Assembly (NCBI GenBank): GCA_009936695.1 | Contig: JAACEA010000027.1 | Coordinates: 1-10,880 of the forward strand | Source: Planctomycetia bacterium | Lineage (GTDB): Bacteria; Planctomycetota; Phycisphaerae; Phycisphaerales; SM1A02 | Direction: 5' to 3' | Length of the DNA: 10,880 nucleotides | Shown: positions 1-6,160 of the stretch, piece by piece | Layout: each line of letters begins with the position of its first letter | Position numbering within the stretch: position 1 is the first letter of the stretch | The notes under the pieces: model-generated | Database searches by the model: none | What the model was told of the DNA's origin: nothing | Seen by the model: only the letters and a program-made list of their open reading frames with translations | Made by a program: the position numbers and the translations under genes

Positions 1-167
1 CCTGGTCACGTCGTTCTACAATTACACCCGATTTTGTGGGTCTAAATTTTGCGGTACACAACGGGAAGGCATTCATCCCCGTCTACGTCACGGAAAACAT
101 GGTGGGACACAAGCTCGGCGAGTTCTCTCAGTCGCGCATGTTCAAGGCTCACGGTGGCAGCAAATAA
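1..167 (+). CDS. rpsS: 30S ribosomal protein S19, 3' part (5' end outside window)
   Basis: This is the C-terminal 54 residues of ribosomal protein S19, read from base 3 (TGG) to the TAA at 165-167. S19 sits in the head of the small ribosomal subunit with S13 and contacts 16S rRNA. The visible residues carry the conserved S19 core: TITPDFVG, then [19 protein letters not shown], then [14 protein letters not shown] near the C-terminus. The gene is complete at its 3' end and is followed after 17 bases by rplV, which is the usual order in the S10 operon. Codon use is mixed, with many A/T third positions (ATT, ACA, TTT, CTA, GTA), unlike everything after base 524. The identification is secure; the host lineage is not. 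Confidence 0.97.
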   Translation, partial: WSRRSTITPDFVGLNFAVHNGKAFIPVYVTENMVGHKLGEFSQSRMFKAHGGSK

Positions 168-169
168 TC

Positions 170-175
170 AAGGGA
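170..175 (+). promoter_or_regulatory. Ribosome binding site of rplV
   Basis: The bases AAGGGA lie nine bases before the rplV ATG at 185, inside the short gap after the rpsS stop. It is a normal Shine-Dalgarno match and supports this start for rplV. Confidence 0.75.
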
Positions 176-184
176 GTTAATATA

Positions 185-523
185 ATGGAAGTACAAGCGC
201 TAACCAAATACGCACGCATGTCACCGAAAAAGGTGAACGAGGTAGCCCGTGCCATTCGCGGCAAACAGGCCACGGCAGCTCTCGACCTGCTGAAGTTTAT
301 TCCACGAAAGTCGGCGGCACTGATTTCAAAGACATTGCAGTCAGCAATTGCGAACGCTGAAAACAACCACGACTTGTCTGCGGACAATCTGACCGTTGAT
401 AAGGCGATCATCGAAATGGGTCCGGCTCTTAAACGTTTCAAAGCAGCTGCTCGAGGTGGGGTTGCCAAACGAAAGAAGCGTATGTCGCACATCCGCATCG
501 TATTAACCGACAACGCTAACTAA
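185..523 (+). CDS. rplV: 50S ribosomal protein L22
   Basis: Complete L22 of 112 residues, the usual bacterial length. L22 binds 23S rRNA and its long beta hairpin lines the peptide exit tunnel. The sequence shows the family pattern: an N-terminal KYARMSPKKVNEVARAIRG segment, a central helix with LQSAIANAENNH, the acidic IIEMGPALKRFKAAARG stretch, and the KKRMSHIRIVL C-terminal strand. It follows rpsS directly, as in the S10 operon, with a good ribosome binding site. The odd point is downstream: rpsC should start within a few bases of the TAA, but no S3 sequence follows, and base composition changes from about 50% to about two-thirds G+C. The protein vaguely recalls Verrucomicrobia; this is an impression, not a comparison. 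Confidence 0.97.
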   Translation: MEVQALTKYARMSPKKVNEVARAIRGKQATAALDLLKFIPRKSAALISKTLQSAIANAENNHDLSADNLTVDKAIIEMGPALKRFKAAARGGVAKRKKRMSHIRIVLTDNAN

Positions 524-588
524 TTTCAGACATATGGCCTTCATCCGAAACCCGCCGCCTCGAGGCGATCCACCTTCGCCCCGGGTTC
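524..588. other. Composition break after rplV; probable chimeric or rearrangement joint
   Basis: Between the rplV stop and the ATG at 589 the sequence changes from roughly 50% G+C ribosomal-operon DNA to GC-rich DNA. An ATG at 534-536 lies where rpsC would begin, but the following bases (GCCTTCATCC) do not encode the S3 start (usually MGQK), and that frame stops after 37 codons. The joint therefore probably lies at about 524-545, perhaps just after an original rpsC start codon. In the frame of the next gene the sequence is already open here and Arg-rich (RRLEAIHLRPGF), so the true start of that gene may have been lost at the joint. No promoter is recognised in these 65 bases. Confidence 0.7.
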
Positions 589-3500
589 ATGCCGATCCTC
601 ACCGCGATCGTCGGCTTCGTTCTCGCATTCGGCGTTCGCGCGGCTGAGGCGCAGCAGTGCCCGCCGCCGCCGCCCATCCCGGTCAACTGGGTCCTCTGCG
701 GCGAATGCCGTGGCGACCTCAACGGCGACGGCCTCCTCAACGCACTCGACCTCATGCTCTTCGAGGTCTACCGGGAACAGATCCCGCAGAATCCCTGCGC
801 CGACTTCAACGACAACGGCGTCGTGGACACGTTCGACCTGCAGATCCTGACCTGCGTGATCGACGAATCGGACGGCGCCTGCGTCGCGGTGTGTGGTGAT
901 CCGCTCAATCAGAGCTGCTTCGATGCCGCCAATCCGGGCGACCCGGTCCCCGGCGGCTGTACCGACACCACCTGCTGCGCCACGGTCTGCGAGGTCGACC
1001 CGCAGTGCTGCACCGATGTCTGGGACATCACCTGCGTCGCGATCGCGACCGAGATCTGCCTGCCGGACCGCCCGGATACGCGGGTGGATGTCGGCAATGC
1101 GTTGCGGATCCACGAATACGCCCAGCCCTTCGGCTCGGGAAGCGGGCTGCCCAACGACTGCCTCACCGCCCATCCGACGCCGGGTTGCGCCGATGGTCGC
1201 TGCATCGATCTCGTCTGCGTCGCCGACCCCGCCTGCTGCACGGCCGGCTGGGACGACGCCTGTGTCGCCCTCGCGAAGATCCACTGCCAATCGCCCTGCA
1301 CCAGTCCGAGGATCCAGGAGGAGGTCTGCATCCTCCGACCCGAGTGCTGCGACAGCGGCCTCTGGGACGAAGCCTGCACGCAGTTCGCGACCCTCTGGCT
1401 CACCCAGGGGAACGCCGTCGCCTTCGACGTGCGGCCGCGAGCCTTCCTCCTCAGTCCGATCCCCGAACCGACGCCGAAGAACCCCCTGCCCTTCCAGGCC
1501 GAGCTCGACCGTTTCCGGATCCTGCTCTGCCAGATCGACCCGACCTATTGCGCTCCGGCCGGTGACCTCGCCTTCTTCCAGGACATCCAGATCGCCCTGG
1601 CGACGATCGCGGTCAACTACCCCGACTGTGTCGACCAGTTCCTCGGCGACGAATGGGACGCCGGCTGCGCCCAGGTCGCCGCCCGACTCACCCGACGACC
1701 CGTTCCCGGAAACGTCGGACTCGGCCCTTGCCTTCGCCCCCACGGTGGCCTCGGCTGCGCCGACGCGTACTGCTCCGAACTGGTGTGCAATCTCGACCCG
1801 ACCTGCTGCTCGCTCGAGTGGGACGCCGACTGCGTCCGACTCGCCGGCCGTCAGTGCGAGCTGGTTCCGAGTCGCGATCTCGCGTTCGGCGACGTCGGAA
1901 CCATCGGAGCGGTATCCACCGGCGTGGCCCCGATCGAATGCGGCGCCGACGGCGTCGGCAGCTGCTGCTACCAGAGCAACACCCCGTACTGCAGTGAAGC
2001 GGAATGCTGCCAGCTCGTCTGCGGCTACGACGCCTACTGCTGCGACGTCCGATGGGATGAACTCTGTGCGACCCTCGCGACGGCGGGCTGCGAAACCCTT
2101 TCCGAAGTGTGCAGTTGCGGACCGAAGACGATCGTGTTCGGGCCGTTCGATCGTTCGTGCTTCACCCCGCGCGACCCGTTCGCCCAGTATCCAGCGGGCT
2201 GCGCCGATGCCGGCTGCTGCAACACCGTCTGCGTCGTCGATCCGTTCTGCTGCGAGGTGCTCTGGGATCAGGTCTGCGCCGACGGCGCCGAAACCCTCTG
2301 CGCCCAGGTCTTCCCGGAATGCGGCGAGATCCTCGCCGGAAGCTGCTACGTCCCCCGCGAGAATCCCTACTGCGATGACGAGTCCTGCTGCGAGAGCGTC
2401 TGCGTGGTGGAACCCTTCTGCTGCAACGAGGCCTGGGACGAGGACTGCGTGCAACTCGCCAGCGAAGTCTGCACCGAATGCGGCGACGCCTACTCCGGCT
2501 CCTGCCTCGCCCCGCATCCCGGCCCCGCCTGCTCCGACGAGGACTGCTGCGAGGCGGTCTGCGACGTCGATCCGTTCTGCTGCCTCGCGGCCTGGGACGG
2601 ATCCTGCGTCGCCGCGGCGGCGTTCTTCCCCGCGCTGTGCGACCGGTCGCTCTCCTGCGGCGACGCGTCCGCCCGCAACTGCTTCGTCTCGAGCCCCGAC
2701 CCGGGCTGCAGCGACGACGCCTGCTGCAAGAGCGTGTGCGAGGACTACGACCCCTGGTGCTGCGAGGTCCGATGGGATTCGATGTGCGCAGCCCAGGCCT
2801 TCACCGTCTGCGACATCCCCTTCATCGTGAACGCCCGCGAGCCGTGTGACGAGTTCCACCTCACGCCGGCCTGCAACGACCCCGAATGCTCGGCCGCGGT
2901 CTGCTCGATCCCCGGCCTCGAATTCTGCTGCACGCAGCGATGGGACACCGCGTGCGTCGACGCCGCGGCCACGGTCTGCGTCGGCCTCTACGAGTGCCCC
3001 GGCGTCGGCGACTGCCAGAGGTCGAAGGCCACGCCGATGTGCGACGACGCCGCCTGCTGCAACGTGGTCTGCACCATCGACCCGACCTGCTGCACCGTCC
3101 AGTGGGACAACAGTTGCGCCGTGCTCGGCATCAGCCTCTGCGTCGTTCCCAGTTCCACGCCGAGCGGGGACGACTGGCAGTGCCCCTGCGAGGGCAGCTG
3201 CTTCGAAGCCCGGCCCGAAGACGACCCGAAGCCCGGTTGCGACGACGCCAGCTGCTGTGCTGCGATCTGCAACGTCGACGAACTCTGCTGCACCGTGAAC
3301 TGGGACGCCGAGTGCGTCGTCCTCGCCGAGTTCTACTGCGGAAGCGGACTCCAGTGCGGTTCGTTCAGCACCGGATCATGCCTCCAGTCCTCGGAGACCC
3401 CGTTCTGCGACGACTCCGTCTGCTGCCAGGCGGTGTGTGCGATCGATCCGAGCTGCTGCGTGAACACGTGGGATTCGTTCTGCGTGGCCACCGCGTTCGA

Positions 3501-4398
3501 CCGCTGCCGACGCGGCTGGGGTGTGGAGACGGCGGGATCCTGCTTCTCACGCCACCTGTCACCCGGCTGCAGCGACGGTGAATGCTGCGTCGAGGTCCGC
3601 GACGCCGATCCCCTGTGCTGCACCCTCGTCTGGGACAGTGTCTGCGCGGAAGCGGCGCTCGTCGCGTGCGAGGCGCCGGAGTGCGGCGATTTCCCGGCCG
3701 GCGACTGCTGCCTGCCCAACGGAACGCCCAGTTGCAACGACAAGCGATGCTGCGACGACGTCTGCGTCGACGACCCGTTCTGCTGCGACGTCACCTGGGA
3801 TCTGGGATGCGTCCAGCTCGCCCGCCAGAGCACCCGCTGCGACTGCGGCGCGAACTGGGATTGCGGCGACCCCTGTGCCGGCGACTGCTGCCTGCCCAAC
3901 GGAACGCCGAAGTGCGACGACGAGGACTGCTGCGACGCGGTCTGCCTCGAGGACTCCTTCTGCTGTGACGTCACCTGGGACCTCGTCTGCGCGAACATGG
4001 CCCGAAGCAACCCCGACTGCACCGGCCCCGAGGACGCCTGCCCCGTGCCGGTCTGCGGTGACGCCGATGCCGGCGACTGCTGCTTCCCCAACGGCACCCA
4101 CGCCTGCAGCGACGCGGATTGCTGCGAGGACGTCTGCGACATCGACCCCGCGTGCTGCGACGTCGCCTGGGATTCGATCTGTGCCCAGATCGCCTCGGAG
4201 ACCTGCGAGGATCTCTGCAACTCGGATCTCGCCTGCGGATCCGACGAGACGCTTCCCTGCAACGTTCCCCACGAGGGGCCGTTCTGCAGCGACGAAGCAT
4301 GCTGCGATCAGGTCTGCCTCTTCGAACCGTTCTGCTGCCTCGGTGACTGGGACGAGTTCTGCGTGCTGCTCGCCGACACCTACTGCAACCTGAACTGA
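589..4398 (+). CDS. Secreted giant cysteine-rich repeat protein with N-terminal dockerin-like domain
   Basis: An uncharacterised exported protein of 1269 residues. Residues 2-21 form a signal peptide-like hydrophobic stretch (PILTAIVGFVLAFGVRA then AEAQ). Residues 43-91 hold two dockerin-like calcium loops, DLNGDGLLNALD at 43-54 and DFNDNGVVDTFD at 72-83. Residues 102-1266 are about 19 tandem units of roughly 50-65 residues with the pattern CGD, GSC, PxC, CC, VC, DPxCC, WDxxC, A, C. About 185 Cys are present by hand count, some 15% of the protein. Units 3 and 4 (about residues 240-390) are degenerate. The chain ends three residues after the last unit, with no anchor or sorting signal seen. 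The signal peptide lacks a basic n-region and no ribosome site precedes ATG 589; the open frame reaches upstream into an Arg-rich stretch, so the true start may be missing. I recall similar repeats in uncharacterised planctomycete proteins. A structural, adhesive or surface role is inference only. Confidence 0.93.
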   Translation: MPILTAIVGFVLAFGVRAAEAQQCPPPPPIPVNWVLCGECRGDLNGDGLLNALDLMLFEVYREQIPQNPCADFNDNGVVDTFDLQILTCVIDESDGACVAVCGDPLNQSCFDAANPGDPVPGGCTDTTCCATVCEVDPQCCTDVWDITCVAIATEICLPDRPDTRVDVGNALRIHEYAQPFGSGSGLPNDCLTAHPTPGCADGRCIDLVCVADPACCTAGWDDACVALAKIHCQSPCTSPRIQEEVCILRPECCDSGLWDEACTQFATLWLTQGNAVAFDVRPRAFLLSPIPEPTPKNPLPFQAELDRFRILLCQIDPTYCAPAGDLAFFQDIQIALATIAVNYPDCVDQFLGDEWDAGCAQVAARLTRRPVPGNVGLGPCLRPHGGLGCADAYCSELVCNLDPTCCSLEWDADCVRLAGRQCELVPSRDLAFGDVGTIGAVSTGVAPIECGADGVGSCCYQSNTPYCSEAECCQLVCGYDAYCCDVRWDELCATLATAGCETLSEVCSCGPKTIVFGPFDRSCFTPRDPFAQYPAGCADAGCCNTVCVVDPFCCEVLWDQVCADGAETLCAQVFPECGEILAGSCYVPRENPYCDDESCCESVCVVEPFCCNEAWDEDCVQLASEVCTECGDAYSGSCLAPHPGPACSDEDCCEAVCDVDPFCCLAAWDGSCVAAAAFFPALCDRSLSCGDASARNCFVSSPDPGCSDDACCKSVCEDYDPWCCEVRWDSMCAAQAFTVCDIPFIVNAREPCDEFHLTPACNDPECSAAVCSIPGLEFCCTQRWDTACVDAAATVCVGLYECPGVGDCQRSKATPMCDDAACCNVVCTIDPTCCTVQWDNSCAVLGISLCVVPSSTPSGDDWQCPCEGSCFEARPEDDPKPGCDDASCCAAICNVDELCCTVNWDAECVVLAEFYCGSGLQCGSFSTGSCLQSSETPFCDDSVCCQAVCAIDPSCCVNTWDSFCVATAFDRCRRGWGVETAGSCFSRHLSPGCSDGECCVEVRDADPLCCTLVWDSVCAEAALVACEAPECGDFPAGDCCLPNGTPSCNDKRCCDDVCVDDPFCCDVTWDLGCVQLARQSTRCDCGANWDCGDPCAGDCCLPNGTPKCDDEDCCDAVCLEDSFCCDVTWDLVCANMARSNPDCTGPEDACPVPVCGDADAGDCCFPNGTHACSDADCCEDVCDIDPACCDVAWDSICAQIASETCEDLCNSDLACGSDETLPCNVPHEGPFCSDEACCDQVCLFEPFCCLGDWDEFCVLLADTYCNLN
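715..861 (+). other. Dockerin-like pair of EF-hand calcium loops
   Basis: This part of the Cys-repeat gene encodes residues 43-91. Two loops with the D-x-N-x-D/N-G-x-x-x-x-x-D spacing are separated by about 17 residues, which matches type I dockerins. Classical dockerins bind cohesins and usually sit at the C-terminus; here the pair lies right behind the signal peptide. Planctomycetes have many dockerin-like modules with no known cohesin partner, so calcium binding is well supported and cohesin binding is not. Confidence 0.85.
892..4386 (+). repeat. Coding tandem array of about 19 Cys-rich units
   Basis: The units encode about 50-65 residues each. Numbering the cysteines C1 (CGD), C2 (GSC), C3 (PxC), C4-C5 (CC), C6 (VC), C7-C8 (CC after DP), C9 (WDxxC) and C10 (unit end), most units carry all ten. 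The WD pair before C9 is kept in nearly every unit. Units 2, 5 and 11 lack both C1 and C5. Unit 15 lacks C1 and has Arg instead of C6 (residue 1004, CGC for TGC). Units 6, 16, 17 and 18 have an extra Cys beside C2. Units 16 to 18 are the most alike; units 3 and 4 are the most decayed. Confidence 0.9.
3697..3908 (+). repeat. Recent 180-bp tandem duplication (units 16 and 17)
   Basis: A 32-base stretch at 3697-3728 recurs without a mismatch at 3877-3908, exactly 180 bases (60 codons) later. It encodes AGDCCLPNGTP. Further down the same two units, CGACGTCACCTGGGA also recurs at a 180-base offset (near 3786 and 3966). Unit 18, starting about 192 bases later, shares a weaker copy (GDCCFPNGT). The high nucleotide identity in an otherwise diverged array points to recent expansion of the C-terminal end. 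Confidence 0.85.
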
Positions 4399-4470
4399 CC
4401 GGCCGGGACGAGCGGATCACCAGAACCCGCGTGCCCCACGAACCCGCCCCGGAAGATCGTCCTCGACGTC

Positions 4471-4497
4471 AAGGCCCGCCCTCCCGGGGCGGGCCTT
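4471..4497. terminator. Bidirectional intrinsic terminator-like hairpin
   Basis: AAGGCCCGCC at 4471-4480 pairs perfectly with GGCGGGCCTT at 4488-4497 around a 7-base loop, giving a 10-bp stem. It lies 72 bases after the Cys-repeat gene and 37 bases beyond the stop of the convergent minus-strand gene, so it is well placed to end transcription from both sides. The T-tract is short on both strands (two T then mixed sequence), which weakens the call. Confidence 0.75.
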
Positions 4498-4534
4498 GCC
4501 TTGCGTTCATCAGGGGATTCGCGGGGCCTCGTCG

Positions 4535-6136
4535 TCAGTCCGCCGCGCGACGAATGACCAGCACGGTCAGGTCGTCGTCGAAATGATCGCGCTCGCACCA
4601 GTCGACGAGGTCCGCGAGGATCGCGGCGGGATCAGCGCCATGGGCGTCGATGGACGCCTCGATGCGTTCGAGCCCGTAGCGATCGCCATCGCGACTGGAT
4701 GACGGTTCCTCGGCCAGGCCATCGCTGAAGAGGATCAGCGCCTCACCCGGTTGCAACGTGGCCTTCGAGGCCTCGGCGGGGAACGCGTCGATTCCGAGCG
4801 GGGGTCGCCGGGCACCGACCAGCGGCGAGATCGAGCCATCGGCATGCTGCACCAGGGCGAGCCCGTGCCCCGCATCGACGAATTCGACGCCACCGTCCGC
4901 ATCGAGCCGGCCACACCAGAGCGTGATGAAGCACGCTTCCGGAATGGTCCGGACCGCCCAGGCGTCGAGTCGCTCGACGATCTCGGCCGGCGCGAGGCCT
5001 GATTCCGCGAGGGTGTCGGCGCAGGCCTGGGTGCCCGCCATGACCATGCCGGCCCGGGCGCCCTTCCCGCTCACGTCCCCGAGGACCACGTGGAGGCCGT
5101 CGCCGTTTCGCCGCACATCGACGAGGTCACCCGCGACGGTGCGACCCGGGATCGCGACGACCTGCCACGAGAGATCCCCGAGCGAGCCGGACTCGCTCGG
5201 CAGGAGAACCTCCTGGACCGCACGGGCCGCGTTCATCTCCGCCACCATCTGCGCCCGCTCGGATTCCGCGACCCGCCCCTGCTGCATCCGCATGGAGACC
5301 GAACAGAGCTCGGCGATGGCGTCGAACCAGGCGACCAACTCGTCGTCGGCGATGCCCATGCGGCAATCGGCGTAGACCGCGAGCCGGACGCCCTCCTCGG
5401 TCGTTCCGACGTCGATGCACCGACACAATGCTTCACGCACCCCCGCGAGCACGAAACTCTGCGCCTGATCGACGTCGGGATGTTCCTCGAGCCGGACCGT
5501 TCGTCCGGATTCGATCGAGGCCTTGAGCAGCGTCGCGGAGAACGGACGCGGGCTGGTCTCCTCGGACCGTTCCGACGACCGGATCGCCACCGCCCGCGTG
5601 ACCTCGTCCTCGATCCGCAGGATCATCGCACGATCGAGTTCGCAACCGTCGAGCAGGCATTCGAGCAGAGCGCCGAAGATCTCCTCCTCGCCGGTCCGGG
5701 TCGAGGCCCGTCGCACGGCGCTCACCAGGCCGTCGAAGCGATCTCGCAACTGTGGATCGGACACCGCTTCGGCGATCGAGCCGCCGACGTCGCGGTCATC
5801 CAGCACGACGCCGGCCGTCGCCTCCCGACCGAGCACCAGCAGGCTCCATGGATTGATCTCGAGGAGATCCCCTTCGACGATCGCCGTGATCTCACCCGGG
5901 GCGAGTCGCCGCCCGTTCACCCAGGTTCCCCGTGTGGAATGGAGATCCTCGATCGACCAGCCGCCGTCCTCTCCCGGACGCAGGGACGCGTGCCGACGCG
6001 AGATGCCGGGGTCGAGCAGGAGCACGTCCACGTCCCGGCTGCGACCGAAGATCGCCGGGGCGGTGAATTCACGGATCTCCTCTTCAAGACCGGTGGCTTC
6101 CGCGTTTCGAATTCGAAGTCGGAGGGGCGTCGTCAC
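4535..6136 (-). CDS. FHA-GAF-SpoIIE (PP2C-type) serine/threonine phosphatase, RsbU-like
   Basis: A 533-residue cytoplasmic signalling phosphatase. Residues about 5-105 form an FHA phosphothreonine-binding domain with GR at 31-32, SRRH at 46-49 and NG at 74-75. Residues about 130-290 look like a GAF sensor domain. Residues about 320-531 form the SpoIIE/PP2C domain with its acidic metal ligands: AGDLVD at 335-340, GDVSGKG at 353-359, FSDG at 470-473 and DDDLTV at 520-525. The usual GGDYYD motif is changed to AGDLVD, but the two Asp are kept. Such enzymes dephosphorylate anti-anti-sigma or other STAS proteins; no anti-sigma or STAS gene is visible here, so the target is unknown. The start is GTG at 6136, 24 bases after the asnB stop, suggesting cotranscription. 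There are no membrane segments. An FHA domain implies recruitment to a phosphothreonine partner, hence a Hanks-type kinase somewhere else. Confidence 0.93.
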   Translation of the reverse strand: MTTPLRLRIRNAEATGLEEEIREFTAPAIFGRSRDVDVLLLDPGISRRHASLRPGEDGGWSIEDLHSTRGTWVNGRRLAPGEITAIVEGDLLEINPWSLLVLGREATAGVVLDDRDVGGSIAEAVSDPQLRDRFDGLVSAVRRASTRTGEEEIFGALLECLLDGCELDRAMILRIEDEVTRAVAIRSSERSEETSPRPFSATLLKASIESGRTVRLEEHPDVDQAQSFVLAGVREALCRCIDVGTTEEGVRLAVYADCRMGIADDELVAWFDAIAELCSVSMRMQQGRVAESERAQMVAEMNAARAVQEVLLPSESGSLGDLSWQVVAIPGRTVAGDLVDVRRNGDGLHVVLGDVSGKGARAGMVMAGTQACADTLAESGLAPAEIVERLDAWAVRTIPEACFITLWCGRLDADGGVEFVDAGHGLALVQHADGSISPLVGARRPPLGIDAFPAEASKATLQPGEALILFSDGLAEEPSSSRDGDRYGLERIEASIDAHGADPAAILADLVDWCERDHFDDDLTVLVIRRAAD

Positions 6137-6160
6137 GACTGCAGCCTACCGAGGACTCGT

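Noticed and set aside
142..513. Minus-strand frame opposite rplV
   Set aside because: rplV on the plus strand is unmistakable; the antisense frame has no recognisable content.
534..647. ATG at 534 as a start of rpsC
   Set aside because: The position fits, but the translation (MAFIRNPPPRG...) is not S3 and stops after 37 codons.
893..2830. Second long plus-strand frame (645 codons) overlapping the Cys-repeat gene
   Set aside because: Composition is Ser/Ala/Pro/Arg low-complexity, typical of a shifted frame in GC-rich repeats. The 589-4398 frame carries the signal peptide, the calcium loops and the Cys pattern.
541..2859. Long open frame on the minus strand (772 codons) under the Cys-repeat gene
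   Set aside because: It mirrors the repeat structure of the plus-strand gene in antisense, is rich in Ala, Val, Gly, Asp and Arg, and has no recognisable motif. High G+C removes stops from antisense frames.
892..4386. CRISPR array or diversity-generating repeat in the Cys-repeat gene
   Set aside because: Units are long, diverged and coding throughout, with no constant repeat and spacer layout and no reverse transcriptase or cas gene in the window.
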